Assembly: GCF_900142005.1 (NCBI RefSeq)
Contig: NZ_FQZL01000008.1
Location: 124,001-188,000 of the forward strand
DNA length: 64,000 nt
Direction of reading: 5' to 3'
Source: Dethiosulfatibacter aminovorans DSM 17477
GTDB taxonomy: Bacteria > Bacillota > Clostridia > Tissierellales > Dethiosulfatibacteraceae
The notes under the pieces are model-generated. The model did no database searches. It saw nothing but the letters and a program-made list of their open reading frames with translations, and was not told the origin of the DNA. Below are positions 18,975 through 28,496 of the stretch, piece by piece (position 1 is the first letter of the stretch; every line of letters starts with the position of its first letter). Made by a program: the position numbers and the translations under genes.

Positions 18975-19826
18975 ATGAAAAATTTAGTGAAGCTTTTCAG
19001 AAAAAACAAAACGGGAGTAGCGGGACTTATAATTTTCGTATTTTTCATACTCGTTGCAATATTTGCGAACCAGATCGCTCCCTATGACCCCATGGAAATA
19101 CAGTTCTTCCAGGATGGTAATGTAAAAAGACTGCTGCCGCCATCATCGGAGCATCTCCTTGGTACAACATACATGGGAAGAGATGTATTCTCACAGATGG
19201 TAATAGGATCAAGAGTAGCTGTTCTCGTTGGAGTAATATCCGCAATATGTGTTGCCTTTATAGGGACTAATATAGGATTGATTGCAGGATATTTCGGCGG
19301 CAAGGTAGACAGGGTACTCATGGGTATAGTCGATGTAATGTACGGACTTCCATTCCTTCCCTTTGCTCTGATTCTGGTATCTGTTCTGGGGCCTGGAGTA
19401 CAGAATGTAATACTAGCCATTGTCCTCATAACATGGCGTAACTCTTCAAGGGTTATCCGTTCTCAGGTGTTGTCACTGAAAAACAGAACATTCATAGAAG
19501 CTGCAAAGCTCAGTGGAGCAAGCGACAGGAGAATACTCTACAAGCATATTGCTCCCAATGTTATACCTATTTCATTGATATACGTATCAACATCAATGGC
19601 TGCAGCAATTATGACAGAATCAAGCATCAGCTTCCTTGGCCTGGGAGACCCAATACAGGTAAGCTGGGGACGCATACTTTTTACATGTTACTCTTCACAG
19701 GCCATGTTCAAGGCGCCGTGGTGGATTCTTCCTCCTGGTATAGCAATAACACTACTTGTACTTTCCGGATACCTTATGGGAAGAGCCTTCGAAGAAATTG
19801 CAAATCCGAAACTAAGGGAGAGATAA
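18975..19826 (+). CDS. ABC importer permease, DppC/OppC type
   Basis: Second membrane subunit, 283 residues and about six spans. The N-terminal membrane helix starts near residue 15, followed by the DppC hallmark LLGTTYMGRDVFSQMV (about 56-71). The EAA coupling loop is FIEAAKLSGASDRRIL (about 173). AGGAGG lies 7 bases before the ATG. It would pair with the DppB-type subunit encoded just upstream. Confidence 0.95.
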   Translation: MKNLVKLFRKNKTGVAGLIIFVFFILVAIFANQIAPYDPMEIQFFQDGNVKRLLPPSSEHLLGTTYMGRDVFSQMVIGSRVAVLVGVISAICVAFIGTNIGLIAGYFGGKVDRVLMGIVDVMYGLPFLPFALILVSVLGPGVQNVILAIVLITWRNSSRVIRSQVLSLKNRTFIEAAKLSGASDRRILYKHIAPNVIPISLIYVSTSMAAAIMTESSISFLGLGDPIQVSWGRILFTCYSSQAMFKAPWWILPPGIAITLLVLSGYLMGRAFEEIANPKLRER

Positions 19827-19829
19827 GAA

Positions 19830-20834
19830 ATGGCACTATTAGATTTGAAAAATTTATCAATAGAATACAAGCTTTCAGATGGGAAGTTGAAAGCCGTAGA
19901 CGATGTGTCCCTGACAATTGACAATGGAGACATACTTGGTCTTGTTGGAGAAAGTGGATGCGGTAAAAGTACCCTTATAAAGGGAATAATCAACCTTCTG
20001 CCTTCAAATGGAAAGGTAACGGAAGGAGAGGTTGTTTTCAACGACGAGGTTCTTAACAAGCTGTCTGTTGAAGACATGAGAAAGAAGAGATGGAAGGAAA
20101 TATCTCTCATAACACAAAGTGCAATGAATTCCCTGAATCCCGTTTACAAGGTAGGGAAGCAGATAATAGAGCCCATGATTGAGCATGATAAAACACCTAA
20201 AGATGAAGCAATGAAGAAGGCCGAGCAGCTTTTTGAACTTGTAGGTCTTGAAAAGGGAAGGCTACAGGACTATCCTCATCAGTACAGCGGTGGAATGAAG
20301 CAGAGAGCCATAATAGCAATGTCTCTTGCCCTTGATCCGAAGCTTATAATTGCAGATGAGCCAACAACTGCCCTTGACGTTATAGTACAGTCTCAGATTC
20401 TTGAAAGGATCAACATGCTCCTAAATCAGTACGACGGGTCAATGATTCTGGTTACCCACGACATATCTGTTGTTGCACAGACCTGTACAAAGGTTGCGGT
20501 AATGTATGGTGGAAAGATCATAGAATACGGTGATGTAAATCAGGTTCTAAAGAGGCCTAACCATCCATATACAATGGGTCTTAAGAATGCATTTCCGTCA
20601 CTGGTTGGAGATAAGAAGGAATTGATTTCCATAGAAGGAACTCCTCCTGACTTGTCCAAGGAAATTATAGGGTGCAGATTTGCAGAAAGATGTCCTTTCG
20701 TTCAGGGAAAATGCAGAAAAGGTGAAATCAAGAAGACTTCAGTTAAAAATGGATATTTCTACTGTGCAAGGGCTGAAGAAAGGGACGAGTTGATGAAGCA
20801 GGCAGATATTCCAAGCACATGGGAATCTAATTAA
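19830..20834 (+). CDS. ABC importer ATPase, DppD/OppD type
   Basis: Cytoplasmic ATPase of the importer, 334 residues. It has Walker A GESGCGKST (about 39-47), signature YSGGMKQRAI, Walker B LIIADEPTTALD and the switch histidine in LVTHD. The C-terminal oligopeptide-transporter extension includes a Cys cluster (GCRFAERCPFVQGKC and YFYC), of the kind that binds an iron-sulfur cluster in DppD proteins. The gene starts 3 bases after the DppC-type stop. Confidence 0.96.
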   Translation: MALLDLKNLSIEYKLSDGKLKAVDDVSLTIDNGDILGLVGESGCGKSTLIKGIINLLPSNGKVTEGEVVFNDEVLNKLSVEDMRKKRWKEISLITQSAMNSLNPVYKVGKQIIEPMIEHDKTPKDEAMKKAEQLFELVGLEKGRLQDYPHQYSGGMKQRAIIAMSLALDPKLIIADEPTTALDVIVQSQILERINMLLNQYDGSMILVTHDISVVAQTCTKVAVMYGGKIIEYGDVNQVLKRPNHPYTMGLKNAFPSLVGDKKELISIEGTPPDLSKEIIGCRFAERCPFVQGKCRKGEIKKTSVKNGYFYCARAEERDELMKQADIPSTWESN

Positions 20835-20849
20835 TAGGAGAAATGCTTT

Positions 20850-21854
20850 ATGGATAATAATGTCAGAGTGATAGAAACTAAAAATCTGAGAAAAGAATTC
20901 AACGTCAAGGTCAAAAGGGATGACAGCAAGGTTAAGGAAGTTGCAACTCTTAAGGCTGTTGACGGGATAAATATATATGTCAATCAAGGAGAGACTCTTG
21001 GTGTTGTTGGAGAAAGCGGATGTGGTAAGACTACAACTGCAAAGCTCCTTTTGGGACTCCATACTCCTACTGGAGGAAAAATACTTTTAGGTGATAACGA
21101 CATTTCACATCTTACAAAGAAGGAAATGAAACATTTCAGAAGAAGGGCACAGATGATTTTTCAGGATCCCTATGAGTCTTTGAATCCAAGATTCAAGATC
21201 AAGGATACAATAATGGAGCCGCTGGAAATTCACGGCATAGGCATCAACAAGGAAGAACGATACCAGATGGCAAAGAAGATTTTGGAAGAATCGGGACTTA
21301 AGCCTGCAGACCAGTTCATGGAAAGATTTCCTCATGAAATGAGTGGTGGACAAAGACAGAGGGTTGCCATAGCAAGAGCTCTTGTATTGAGCCCCGACTT
21401 CATAATTGCAGACGAACCTGTATCAATGCTTGACGTTTCAATAAGGGCGGGAATACTTAAGCTTTTGAGAAACATGATAACAACAAGAAACCTTGCGGGA
21501 ATAATAATATCACACGATATTTCACTTATAAGGTATATAAGTGACAGGACTGCAGTAATGTATCTTGGAAAGGTTGTTGAGCAGGGAAATACTGAGGAGA
21601 TAATCGAAAAAAGATATCATCCATATACTGAAGCGCTTCTGGAAGCGGCTCCTAATCCGGATCCAGAACTAAAATTCAGTTTGAAGAAAATAACCGGAGA
21701 AGCACCTAACCCGGTTGATTTACCTACCGGATGTAGATTCCATCCGAGATGTCCAAAATGCATGGACATATGCAAGAGAATGGAGCCTAGAGAAGTGGAT
21801 ATGGGGAATGGACATAGGGTGCTTTGTCACCTTTACAGTGAAGACGGTGAATAA
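20850..21854 (+). CDS. ABC importer ATPase, DppF/OppF type
   Basis: Second ATPase, 334 residues, forming a heterodimer with the DppD-type subunit. Walker A is GESGCGKTT, signature MSGGQRQRVAIARAL, Walker B FIIADEPVSMLD, with ISHDISLIRYI after it. The C-terminal extension again carries cysteines (GCRFHPRCPKCMDIC). AGGAGA precedes the start. The gene is followed after 14 bases by the creatininase-family gene, so uptake and hydrolysis are co-transcribed. Confidence 0.96.
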   Translation: MDNNVRVIETKNLRKEFNVKVKRDDSKVKEVATLKAVDGINIYVNQGETLGVVGESGCGKTTTAKLLLGLHTPTGGKILLGDNDISHLTKKEMKHFRRRAQMIFQDPYESLNPRFKIKDTIMEPLEIHGIGINKEERYQMAKKILEESGLKPADQFMERFPHEMSGGQRQRVAIARALVLSPDFIIADEPVSMLDVSIRAGILKLLRNMITTRNLAGIIISHDISLIRYISDRTAVMYLGKVVEQGNTEEIIEKRYHPYTEALLEAAPNPDPELKFSLKKITGEAPNPVDLPTGCRFHPRCPKCMDICKRMEPREVDMGNGHRVLCHLYSEDGE

Positions 21855-21868
21855 AAGGAGGCGGTGAA

Positions 21869-22624
21869 ATGAGTAAGGCTTTACTTCTGGAACATATGAC
21901 ATGGCCGGAACTGGATGAGATAAAGGACAAGATTGAGCTTGTAATAGTACCTCTTGGCTCAACAGAGCAGCATGGTCCCAATACCACCTTCGCTACGGAT
22001 ACGTTGAGGGCGAGGGCGGTTGCTGAAATTGTAGGTGAAAGATATGGAGAAAGGGTTCTTATAGGTCCTACACTTCCGATTGGACTTTCATATCATCATA
22101 TGATGTTTCCTGGAACAATTACATACTCCCTTGAAACATATATTAAGATGATTAGGGATATATGCTATAGTCTCAACAGACACGGTTTCAAGAAGGTGCT
22201 TTTCGTGTCGGGACATGGTGGAAACAAGAGACCTGTACAGGAATATGCTACTGAGGCAAAGAGGGAATTCGATATGGATATCTTCATTATAGGAACTGGA
22301 GGAAGTCTTGTAAGGGAACTCAGCAAAGCTCATGGGTTTACGGAATTCAAGGGACATGCCTGCGAGGTTGAAACTTCGCAGATGATGCTTCTGGCACCTG
22401 ATGATGTTAGATATGACAAGCTTGAAGAAGCCAAGTGGAGACCTGAGTCCAAATACAGGGAAAAGGGTCATGCATACGACGGAGGAATCTTCTGGGACTA
22501 CAGAGAAGTTACTGAAAACGGATGTCTGGGAGATGCGAGGCTTGCCAATCTTGAATTTGGAAAGGAAATGAATGAGATGGTCATTAGCAAGATTTGTGAA
22601 TTCATAGACCATATAATAATATAA
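21869..22624 (+). CDS. creatininase-family metal-dependent hydrolase
   Basis: A 251-residue cytoplasmic amidohydrolase. Family metal ligands are visible: the Glu and His of GSTEQHGP (about 30-37), the Asp in FATDTLRARA, SGHGGNKRPV, and the Glu in HACEVETSQMM. The family includes creatininase, MftE and formamide hydrolases that open cyclic or formyl amides, so the substrate is uncertain. GGAGG with good spacing. Its place between the importer and the gamma-glutamyltransferases suggests it processes the imported compound or a cyclised intermediate. Confidence 0.88.
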   Translation: MSKALLLEHMTWPELDEIKDKIELVIVPLGSTEQHGPNTTFATDTLRARAVAEIVGERYGERVLIGPTLPIGLSYHHMMFPGTITYSLETYIKMIRDICYSLNRHGFKKVLFVSGHGGNKRPVQEYATEAKREFDMDIFIIGTGGSLVRELSKAHGFTEFKGHACEVETSQMMLLAPDDVRYDKLEEAKWRPESKYREKGHAYDGGIFWDYREVTENGCLGDARLANLEFGKEMNEMVISKICEFIDHIII

Positions 22625-22661
22625 CCGCAGAAATTATCATACAGTGATAAGAGGTGGAAAG

Positions 22662-24299
22662 ATGGGAAAAACAGATACCTTTAAACTTAAGGATGAAAAT
22701 GGAAAACCAATATATGACAACAGGGGAGATTCGGGAGCAAACGGTATGGTTGCAGCTGCAAAATTCGAAGCTACCCAAATAGGAATAGACATTATAAAGA
22801 AAGGTGGAAATGCAGTCGATGCGGCAGTCGCTGTAGGATTTGCCCTGGGAGTATGTGAACCAAATGCTTCGGGAATAGGCGGCGGCGGATTCATGAATAT
22901 AAGAATGGGAAAGAGCGGCGAGATTGTTTTCCTTGACTTCAGGGAAGTTGCACCGAAAGAAGCAAGACCCTCCATGTGGAAAATCAATGAGGAGGGCAAG
23001 GTTGCAAACAACGAGAAGTCGGAAGGCGGCAAGGCTGTAGGAGTTCCGGGGGAAGTTGCAGGACTTGTATATGCCTGTGAAAACTACGGAACAATGTCCC
23101 TTGAAGAACTTGTTAAGCCAGCAATCAAGCTGGCCGAAGAGGGTGTGGATGTAAGCGACGCCCTTGATGACGATATCAAGACATGCAGCATAAAGCTTGA
23201 GAAATTTGAAGAAGAAGGCAATGCCTTCACAAAATATGATTACAACAAAAAGCATCTGAAGAATCCTGCTCTTGCAAATACTCTTAGAAAGATTGCAGAG
23301 GAAGGACAAGATGGCTTCTACAAGGGTGAAATAGCTGAGAAGCTTGTGAACTCCGTCGTGAAACACGGAGGAAAAATGAAACTATCAGATTTGGAAAACT
23401 ACAGGGTAAACAAGATAGAACCTGTAGTCGGCACATACAGGGGATATACGGTGATTTCATCACCTCTTCCAAGCTCGGGAGGAACTCATGTGCTGCAGAT
23501 ACTGAACATACTTGAAAATTTCGACATGTCTTCATTTGAGGTGAATTCAGTCGAGTACATACATTTGATGTCAGAGGTATTCAAGATGTGTTTTGCCGAC
23601 AGGGCGAAATACATGGGTGATCCAACCTTCGTAAAGGTGCCTGTAACGGGACTGACATCCAAGGAATATGCAAAGAAGCTTGCCGACAAGATTGAACTCA
23701 TGTCAAAGAGCTATGAATATGATCATCCTTTCGACTATGAACCCAAGGATACCACCCACTACTCCATAGCCGACAAGGAAGGAAATATGGTATCCGTCAC
23801 TAAATCCATAAGCGCATTCTTTGGTTCGGGAGTGATCCCTGAGGACACAGGCATCATGCTCAATTGCCAGATGAGATGTTTTTCCCATATTGAAGGGAAT
23901 GCAAACACTGTAGGACCCAACAAAAAGCCTTTGAGTTCCATGAGCCCTACAATCATACTGAAGGACAACAAGCCCTTTGCAGTAGTTGGCTCTCCCGGGG
24001 GAAACAGGATAATAACGGCTGTTGCACAGGTTATATCAAAACTAATAGACCATGACATGAGCATTAAGGATGCCATTAACTCACCGAGGATTACAGATGA
24101 ATCCAATGAGATAGTGATGTATGAAGGAAGAATTTCCAAAGAGGTAATCGAAGCCCTTGAAATAAGAGGACACAAGACACAGAAGTTCGGAGACTATGAC
24201 AGGAAGTTCGGCGGTGTCCAGGGAATAAGATATATGGAAGACGGCATTATGGAAGGTGCAGGAGATCCGAGAAGAGACGGAGTTGCCATAGGATATTAA
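22662..24299 (+). CDS. gamma-glutamyltransferase 1, cytoplasmic type
   Basis: N-terminal nucleophile hydrolase that cleaves gamma-glutamyl bonds after self-processing. In 545 residues the large-subunit motif GGNAVDAAVAVGFALG is near residue 47, SSPLPSSGGTH near 267, and the self-cleavage site before Thr364 (TTHYSIAD). The small-subunit glycines GSPGG also remain. There is no signal peptide, unlike the secreted or periplasmic enzymes, so it should act on imported material. GAGGTGG lies 4 bases before the ATG at 22662. The stop overlaps an ATG used by or close to the next gene. Confidence 0.93.
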   Translation: MGKTDTFKLKDENGKPIYDNRGDSGANGMVAAAKFEATQIGIDIIKKGGNAVDAAVAVGFALGVCEPNASGIGGGGFMNIRMGKSGEIVFLDFREVAPKEARPSMWKINEEGKVANNEKSEGGKAVGVPGEVAGLVYACENYGTMSLEELVKPAIKLAEEGVDVSDALDDDIKTCSIKLEKFEEEGNAFTKYDYNKKHLKNPALANTLRKIAEEGQDGFYKGEIAEKLVNSVVKHGGKMKLSDLENYRVNKIEPVVGTYRGYTVISSPLPSSGGTHVLQILNILENFDMSSFEVNSVEYIHLMSEVFKMCFADRAKYMGDPTFVKVPVTGLTSKEYAKKLADKIELMSKSYEYDHPFDYEPKDTTHYSIADKEGNMVSVTKSISAFFGSGVIPEDTGIMLNCQMRCFSHIEGNANTVGPNKKPLSSMSPTIILKDNKPFAVVGSPGGNRIITAVAQVISKLIDHDMSIKDAINSPRITDESNEIVMYEGRISKEVIEALEIRGHKTQKFGDYDRKFGGVQGIRYMEDGIMEGAGDPRRDGVAIGY

Positions 24300-24319
24300 T
24301 GATGATACGGGTGAATAAT

Positions 24320-25924
24320 ATGAGCATGGAAATGAAAAGAAGAAGTACGGGAAAAAAAGCAATGGTGTCAAGCGGCAAGGAACAGGCTACTGCCATTGGA
24401 ATAGGCATCCTTGAGAAGGGTGGAAATGCAATAGATGCAGCCGTGGCAGTGGGATTTGCCATTGGCGTTGCAGAACCTGCAACATCAGGACTTGGCGGCG
24501 GCGGATTTATGACTATCAAGTCGGCTGATTTAGACGATGCGGTATTTTTGGATTTCAGGGAATTCGCACCTGAAAATGCCACTCCCGACATGTGGAACCT
24601 TGATGAAAAAGGCAAGGTTGTTAACAAGGAAAATGCCATAGGAGCAAAATCCGTAAGCGTTCCGGGAGAACTTGCAGGAATGGTCTATGCCCTTGAAAAG
24701 TATGGAACTATGACCCTTGAAGAGGTTCTGGAGCCTTCCATAAAACTTGCGGAGGAAGGAGTCCTTGTAACCGACATGACTGTGGGCATGCTTGAAACAT
24801 ATTCAAAGTATCTGAAAGACTGTCCTGAAGCAAAAAAGATTTATCTCAATGGCGACAAGGGTTTTAAGGCTGGAGATGTGTTGAAAAATCAGGACCTTGC
24901 CAATACCATGAAGAAGATATCAAAAGAAGGCATGGACATCTTCTACAAGGGAGAAATCGCCGAAGCGATTGTGGATACTGTGGAAAAGAACGGTGGAGTG
25001 TTGACAAGAAAAGACATGAATGACTATTATGTGGAGCTTAAGGAACCTGTTGTTGGAACATACAGGGGATATACCATAATATCATCTCCACCACCAAGTT
25101 CAGGAGGAACTCATATTATTGAAACACTTAACATATTGGAAAATTTCGATATTGGAAGCTATGAGGTGAATTCTTCGCAATATCTCCACCTCATGTCAGA
25201 GGCCTTCAAGCTGTCATATGAAGACAGGGCCAAGTATATGGCTGATACAAACTTTGTTGATGTACCTCTGAAGGGACTGAGATCAAAGGAATATGCCAGG
25301 AAGCTTGCAGAAAAGATAGATCTGGACCAGGCTAGGAATTCATCAAGCTACGACCCCTGGACATACGAACATGACGAGACCACCCACTATTCCATAGGTG
25401 ATGACGAAGGAAACCTTGTTTCCGTGACAAAGACAGTGAACCATTTCTTCGGAGCCTGTATGGTGGCAGAAGGGACAGGAATACTTCTAAATGATACAAT
25501 GGCTGATTTCGCAACGAGAAAATATGATGTGAATTCCGTCGACAGGAGAAAGAAACCCCTTAGCACAATGTCTCCAACCATGATTTTCAAGGACGGCAAA
25601 CCATTTGCTGTGTTGGGATCACCGGGTGGTGCCAGAATAATAAATGCCGTGGTACAAGTTATATCCAAGCTCATAGACCACAATATGGATATACAGGATG
25701 CCATTGCTTCTCCTAGGATGCACCAGAATACTTCCGACATCCTCTACTATGAAGACAGGATGGATGCAGGTGAAATTGAAAAGCTTGGAAATATGGGACA
25801 TGAGCTTTTCAAGAGGCTGCCCTACGACAAGAAGATGGGCGGAGTCCATGGAATTAAATATGAAGATGGAGAAATAGTAGGAGGTGCCGATCCAAGAAGG
25901 GACGGAACTTCCCAGGGAATATAG
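24320..25924 (+). CDS. gamma-glutamyltransferase 2, cytoplasmic type
   Basis: A second, clearly paralogous enzyme (534 residues) immediately downstream. GGNAIDAAVAVGFAIG, SSPPPSSGGTH, the nucleophile Thr354 in TTHYSIGD, and LGSPGGARI are all intact. It also lacks a signal peptide. The start is uncertain: ATG 24320 has GGGTGA 5 bases upstream, whereas ATG 24299 overlaps the previous stop (TAATG) with only AGGA. Both copies being intact suggests different acceptor or substrate preferences, or a heteromeric enzyme. Confidence 0.9.
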   Translation: MSMEMKRRSTGKKAMVSSGKEQATAIGIGILEKGGNAIDAAVAVGFAIGVAEPATSGLGGGGFMTIKSADLDDAVFLDFREFAPENATPDMWNLDEKGKVVNKENAIGAKSVSVPGELAGMVYALEKYGTMTLEEVLEPSIKLAEEGVLVTDMTVGMLETYSKYLKDCPEAKKIYLNGDKGFKAGDVLKNQDLANTMKKISKEGMDIFYKGEIAEAIVDTVEKNGGVLTRKDMNDYYVELKEPVVGTYRGYTIISSPPPSSGGTHIIETLNILENFDIGSYEVNSSQYLHLMSEAFKLSYEDRAKYMADTNFVDVPLKGLRSKEYARKLAEKIDLDQARNSSSYDPWTYEHDETTHYSIGDDEGNLVSVTKTVNHFFGACMVAEGTGILLNDTMADFATRKYDVNSVDRRKKPLSTMSPTMIFKDGKPFAVLGSPGGARIINAVVQVISKLIDHNMDIQDAIASPRMHQNTSDILYYEDRMDAGEIEKLGNMGHELFKRLPYDKKMGGVHGIKYEDGEIVGGADPRRDGTSQGI

Positions 25925-25936
25925 CTGGAGGTTGGA

Positions 25937-27091
25937 ATGGAGTTGTTGAGAGATACTTATGTCGTGATAAATCTTGACAGGATGAAGGAAAATATGAAAC
26001 TCATAAGAGACTATGTAGGAAAGGATGTAGCCATTGCAGCCGTTGTGAAAGGCAACGGATACGGTCATGGAGCCCTGGACATAGCGGAGACTATAATGGA
26101 AAACGGAGGAGACTATCTTGCCGTTGCGACACTTACAGAAGCATTGGAGCTGAGAAAGCGGTTCAAGGAGTATGGAATATTCATAATGGGATACACCCCC
26201 GATGAATATCTTCGCCATTCTGTGGATAATGACTTCATACAGTGTATTTTTTCTAAGAGACAGGCTGAAATTCTTGCGGAACTTGGAAGTGAAAGCAATA
26301 AGAGACCTATTGTACACATAAAATACGATACTGGATTCAACAGGCTGGGATACAGGGACTGTCAGGAAAGCATTGATGAAATAATTGAAATAACAAAAAT
26401 GGAAAATCTGGATGTACAGGGTATTTTCTCACATTTTGCTTTGGCAGGGGATCCTGCCAACAGGAAGCAGTTCAATGATTTCATGAATGCAGTGGAAAAG
26501 ATTGAAGAGACAGGGTTCAAGTTCAGGTACAAGCATATCTGTGACAGTATTTCTGCAATTGACTACCCTGAATTCAATTTGGACATGATAAGGCCTGGTG
26601 CAATCATATACGGGCTCAAGTCTTTCAGGAAAAATGACATAGACATAAAGCAGGTGCTGACCTTCAAGACCAAGGTATACCATGTAAAGGAAATAAAGAA
26701 GGGTGAAGGAGTATCCTATAACTTCAAATGGAAGGCTGAAAGGGACAGTGTCATAGCTACACTGCCTGTGGGATATTCAGATGGCTATCCAAGAAACATG
26801 ACAGAGGAAGGTATGGTCACCTTGCGGGGAGAAAGAGCCCCAATTGTTGGCGTTGCCTGCATGGACCAGTGTATGATAGATGTAACAGACATACCGGGAA
26901 TTCAGGTAGGGGATGAAGTAGTACTATATGGTGACGGCAGCAACAACACCCTGTCCATAGAAGAGGCTTCCAAGCTTGGGAAGACAAACAAGAACGAACT
27001 CATAGCAAGAATAACAAGAAGGACACCCAGGGTATATATAAAGGACGACAGGGTTTACAAGATATTGAATTATCTTACTGAGGAGATATAG
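25937..27091 (+). CDS. alanine racemase-family PLP enzyme
   Basis: Fold-type III PLP racemase, 384 residues. The PLP lysine is Lys38 in AAVVKGNGYGHG, DTGFNRLGY follows, and the second catalytic base Tyr is in GVSYNFKW. The C-terminal domain contains GYSDGYPR and ACMDQCMIDV. All catalytic positions of Alr are present, but the operon is catabolic. It may therefore racemise an amino acid released from the substrate (Ala, Ser or Glu) rather than serve the cell wall. TGGAGG ribosome binding site; M20 gene 3 bases downstream. Confidence 0.88.
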   Translation: MELLRDTYVVINLDRMKENMKLIRDYVGKDVAIAAVVKGNGYGHGALDIAETIMENGGDYLAVATLTEALELRKRFKEYGIFIMGYTPDEYLRHSVDNDFIQCIFSKRQAEILAELGSESNKRPIVHIKYDTGFNRLGYRDCQESIDEIIEITKMENLDVQGIFSHFALAGDPANRKQFNDFMNAVEKIEETGFKFRYKHICDSISAIDYPEFNLDMIRPGAIIYGLKSFRKNDIDIKQVLTFKTKVYHVKEIKKGEGVSYNFKWKAERDSVIATLPVGYSDGYPRNMTEEGMVTLRGERAPIVGVACMDQCMIDVTDIPGIQVGDEVVLYGDGSNNTLSIEEASKLGKTNKNELIARITRRTPRVYIKDDRVYKILNYLTEEI

Positions 27092-27094
27092 ATT

Positions 27095-28270
27095 ATGGAT
27101 ATTAGAAAAACAGTGGACGAAATGTTTCACCAGCTGGTTGAAATTAGAAGGGATTTCCATAAGTATCCCGAGCTTAGCGGCAAGGAATTCAGGACAGGTG
27201 ACAAGATATGCGAATACCTTGACAGCTGGGGAATAGAATATGAAAGAGGCATTGCAAAGACGGGCATAGTAGGAATCATAAGAGGAAAGAAGGGTCAGGG
27301 CAAGACCATAGGTGTAAGGGCCGACATAGACGCATTGCCCATTGATGAAGTGGCCGATTACGACTACTGTTCGGTCAATGAGGGCGTAATGCATGCCTGC
27401 GGCCATGATGTACATACTACAGTCCTCCTGGGCATGGGAAAGATACTCAAGGACATGGATGATGAGATTGAAGGAAATGTGAAGCTTTTCTTCCAGCCTG
27501 CAGAAGAGGCCATAGGCGGAGCCGAAAGGATGATCATGGAAGGTTGTCTTGAGAACCCCAAGGTGGACCATGCCATTGGTCTCCATGTAATGCCTAATGT
27601 TCCTGTTGGAATGGTGGAGCTTAAATACGGCAAAATGAATGCAAATTCCGGAAGTGTTAATATAACAATCAACGGAAAGTCCGGGCATGCTGCATATCCT
27701 GAGAAGTCAATTGATGCAATAGTGATTGCAGGACAGGTTATCACAAGCCTCCAGACTCTTGTCAGTAGAAACACATCTCCGTTGACATCAGTGGTTCTTA
27801 CTTTCGGTAAGATTTCAGGAGGAACAAAGTCCAATATAATAACTGATAAGGTTGTGCTTAATGGAACCCTTAGAGCCCTTGATACAAAATCAAGGGAAGA
27901 CGCCAAGAAAAGGATAAAGGCCATAGCGGAAGGTGTTGCGGCAGGAATGGGAGGCAGTGCTGATGTTGTATTTAATGATGGTTATATAGCATTGATTAAT
28001 GACGATGAAGTATTGGTCAAGATTGATGAAACTGCAAAGAGACTCCTTGGCGAGGAAAAGATAATGTACAAGGAGTTTCCAAGTATGGGAGGAGAAGATT
28101 TCTCTTACTTTACAGATGCAATTCCATCGGCATTCTACCATCTGGGTGGAGGGAATGTTGATAAGGGAATTGTGGAGCCTCTTCACAACAAGAATTTCAG
28201 AGTTGACGAGGAATGTTTGAGGATAGGAGTGTTGATGCAGGTTGAATCTGTGTTGGAGCTTTTGAAGTAA
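27095..28270 (+). CDS. M20-family amidohydrolase (hippurate hydrolase/aminoacylase type)
   Basis: A 391-residue dinuclear metal hydrolase that removes acyl groups from N-acylated amino acids or cleaves small amides. Metal ligands are in MHACGHDVHTT (about 100), the catalytic glutamates in FQPAEEAIGGAE (about 135), the histidine in GLHVMPNVPVG and the last one in the C-terminal EPLHNKNFRV; GGEDFSYF is intact. GAGGAGAT ribosome binding site. Last gene of the sigma-54 operon, consistent with a final deacylation or deamidation step. Confidence 0.93.
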   Translation: MDIRKTVDEMFHQLVEIRRDFHKYPELSGKEFRTGDKICEYLDSWGIEYERGIAKTGIVGIIRGKKGQGKTIGVRADIDALPIDEVADYDYCSVNEGVMHACGHDVHTTVLLGMGKILKDMDDEIEGNVKLFFQPAEEAIGGAERMIMEGCLENPKVDHAIGLHVMPNVPVGMVELKYGKMNANSGSVNITINGKSGHAAYPEKSIDAIVIAGQVITSLQTLVSRNTSPLTSVVLTFGKISGGTKSNIITDKVVLNGTLRALDTKSREDAKKRIKAIAEGVAAGMGGSADVVFNDGYIALINDDEVLVKIDETAKRLLGEEKIMYKEFPSMGGEDFSYFTDAIPSAFYHLGGGNVDKGIVEPLHNKNFRVDEECLRIGVLMQVESVLELLK

Positions 28271-28279
28271 GTTTATATG

Positions 28280-28379
28280 TCTGCAGGGTTTTGTAATTAT
28301 CTCCATACTATAAATTCAACTATACAATCAATAAGCAACAATTAACATGTTTCAGTCTCCCCCTTAGGAACCCTGCAGA
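28280..28379. repeat. long-range 11-bp inverted repeat in the 3' region
   Basis: TCTGCAGGGTT (28280-28290) and its exact inverse (28369-28379) enclose 78 AT-rich bases. No gene and no known riboswitch were recognised on either strand. It may fold as part of the 3' end of either convergent transcript. Confidence 0.5.
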
Positions 28380-28399
28380 TTTATATATAGCAATATTAT

Positions 28400-28424
28400 A
28401 GGCACCTTTCCCTGAAAGGTGCCT
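28400..28424. other. perfect 11-bp hairpin
   Basis: AGGCACCTTTC/GAAAGGTGCCT with a CCT loop, without a T run on either strand. Probably a transcript 3'-end stabilising structure. Confidence 0.5.
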
Positions 28425-28431
28425 GGTTGGA

Positions 28432-28481
28432 AAAACAAAACATCAGCTGACACATTGAAATATTAGCTGATGTTTTGTTTT
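28432..28481. terminator. bidirectional terminator between the M20 and ABC exporter genes
   Basis: A 17-base arm (28432-28448, ending CATCAGCT) pairs with 28465-28481. A/T runs at the outside of both arms serve both convergent operons. Confidence 0.8.
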
Positions 28482-28496
28482 TCATGCAGTGAAACC

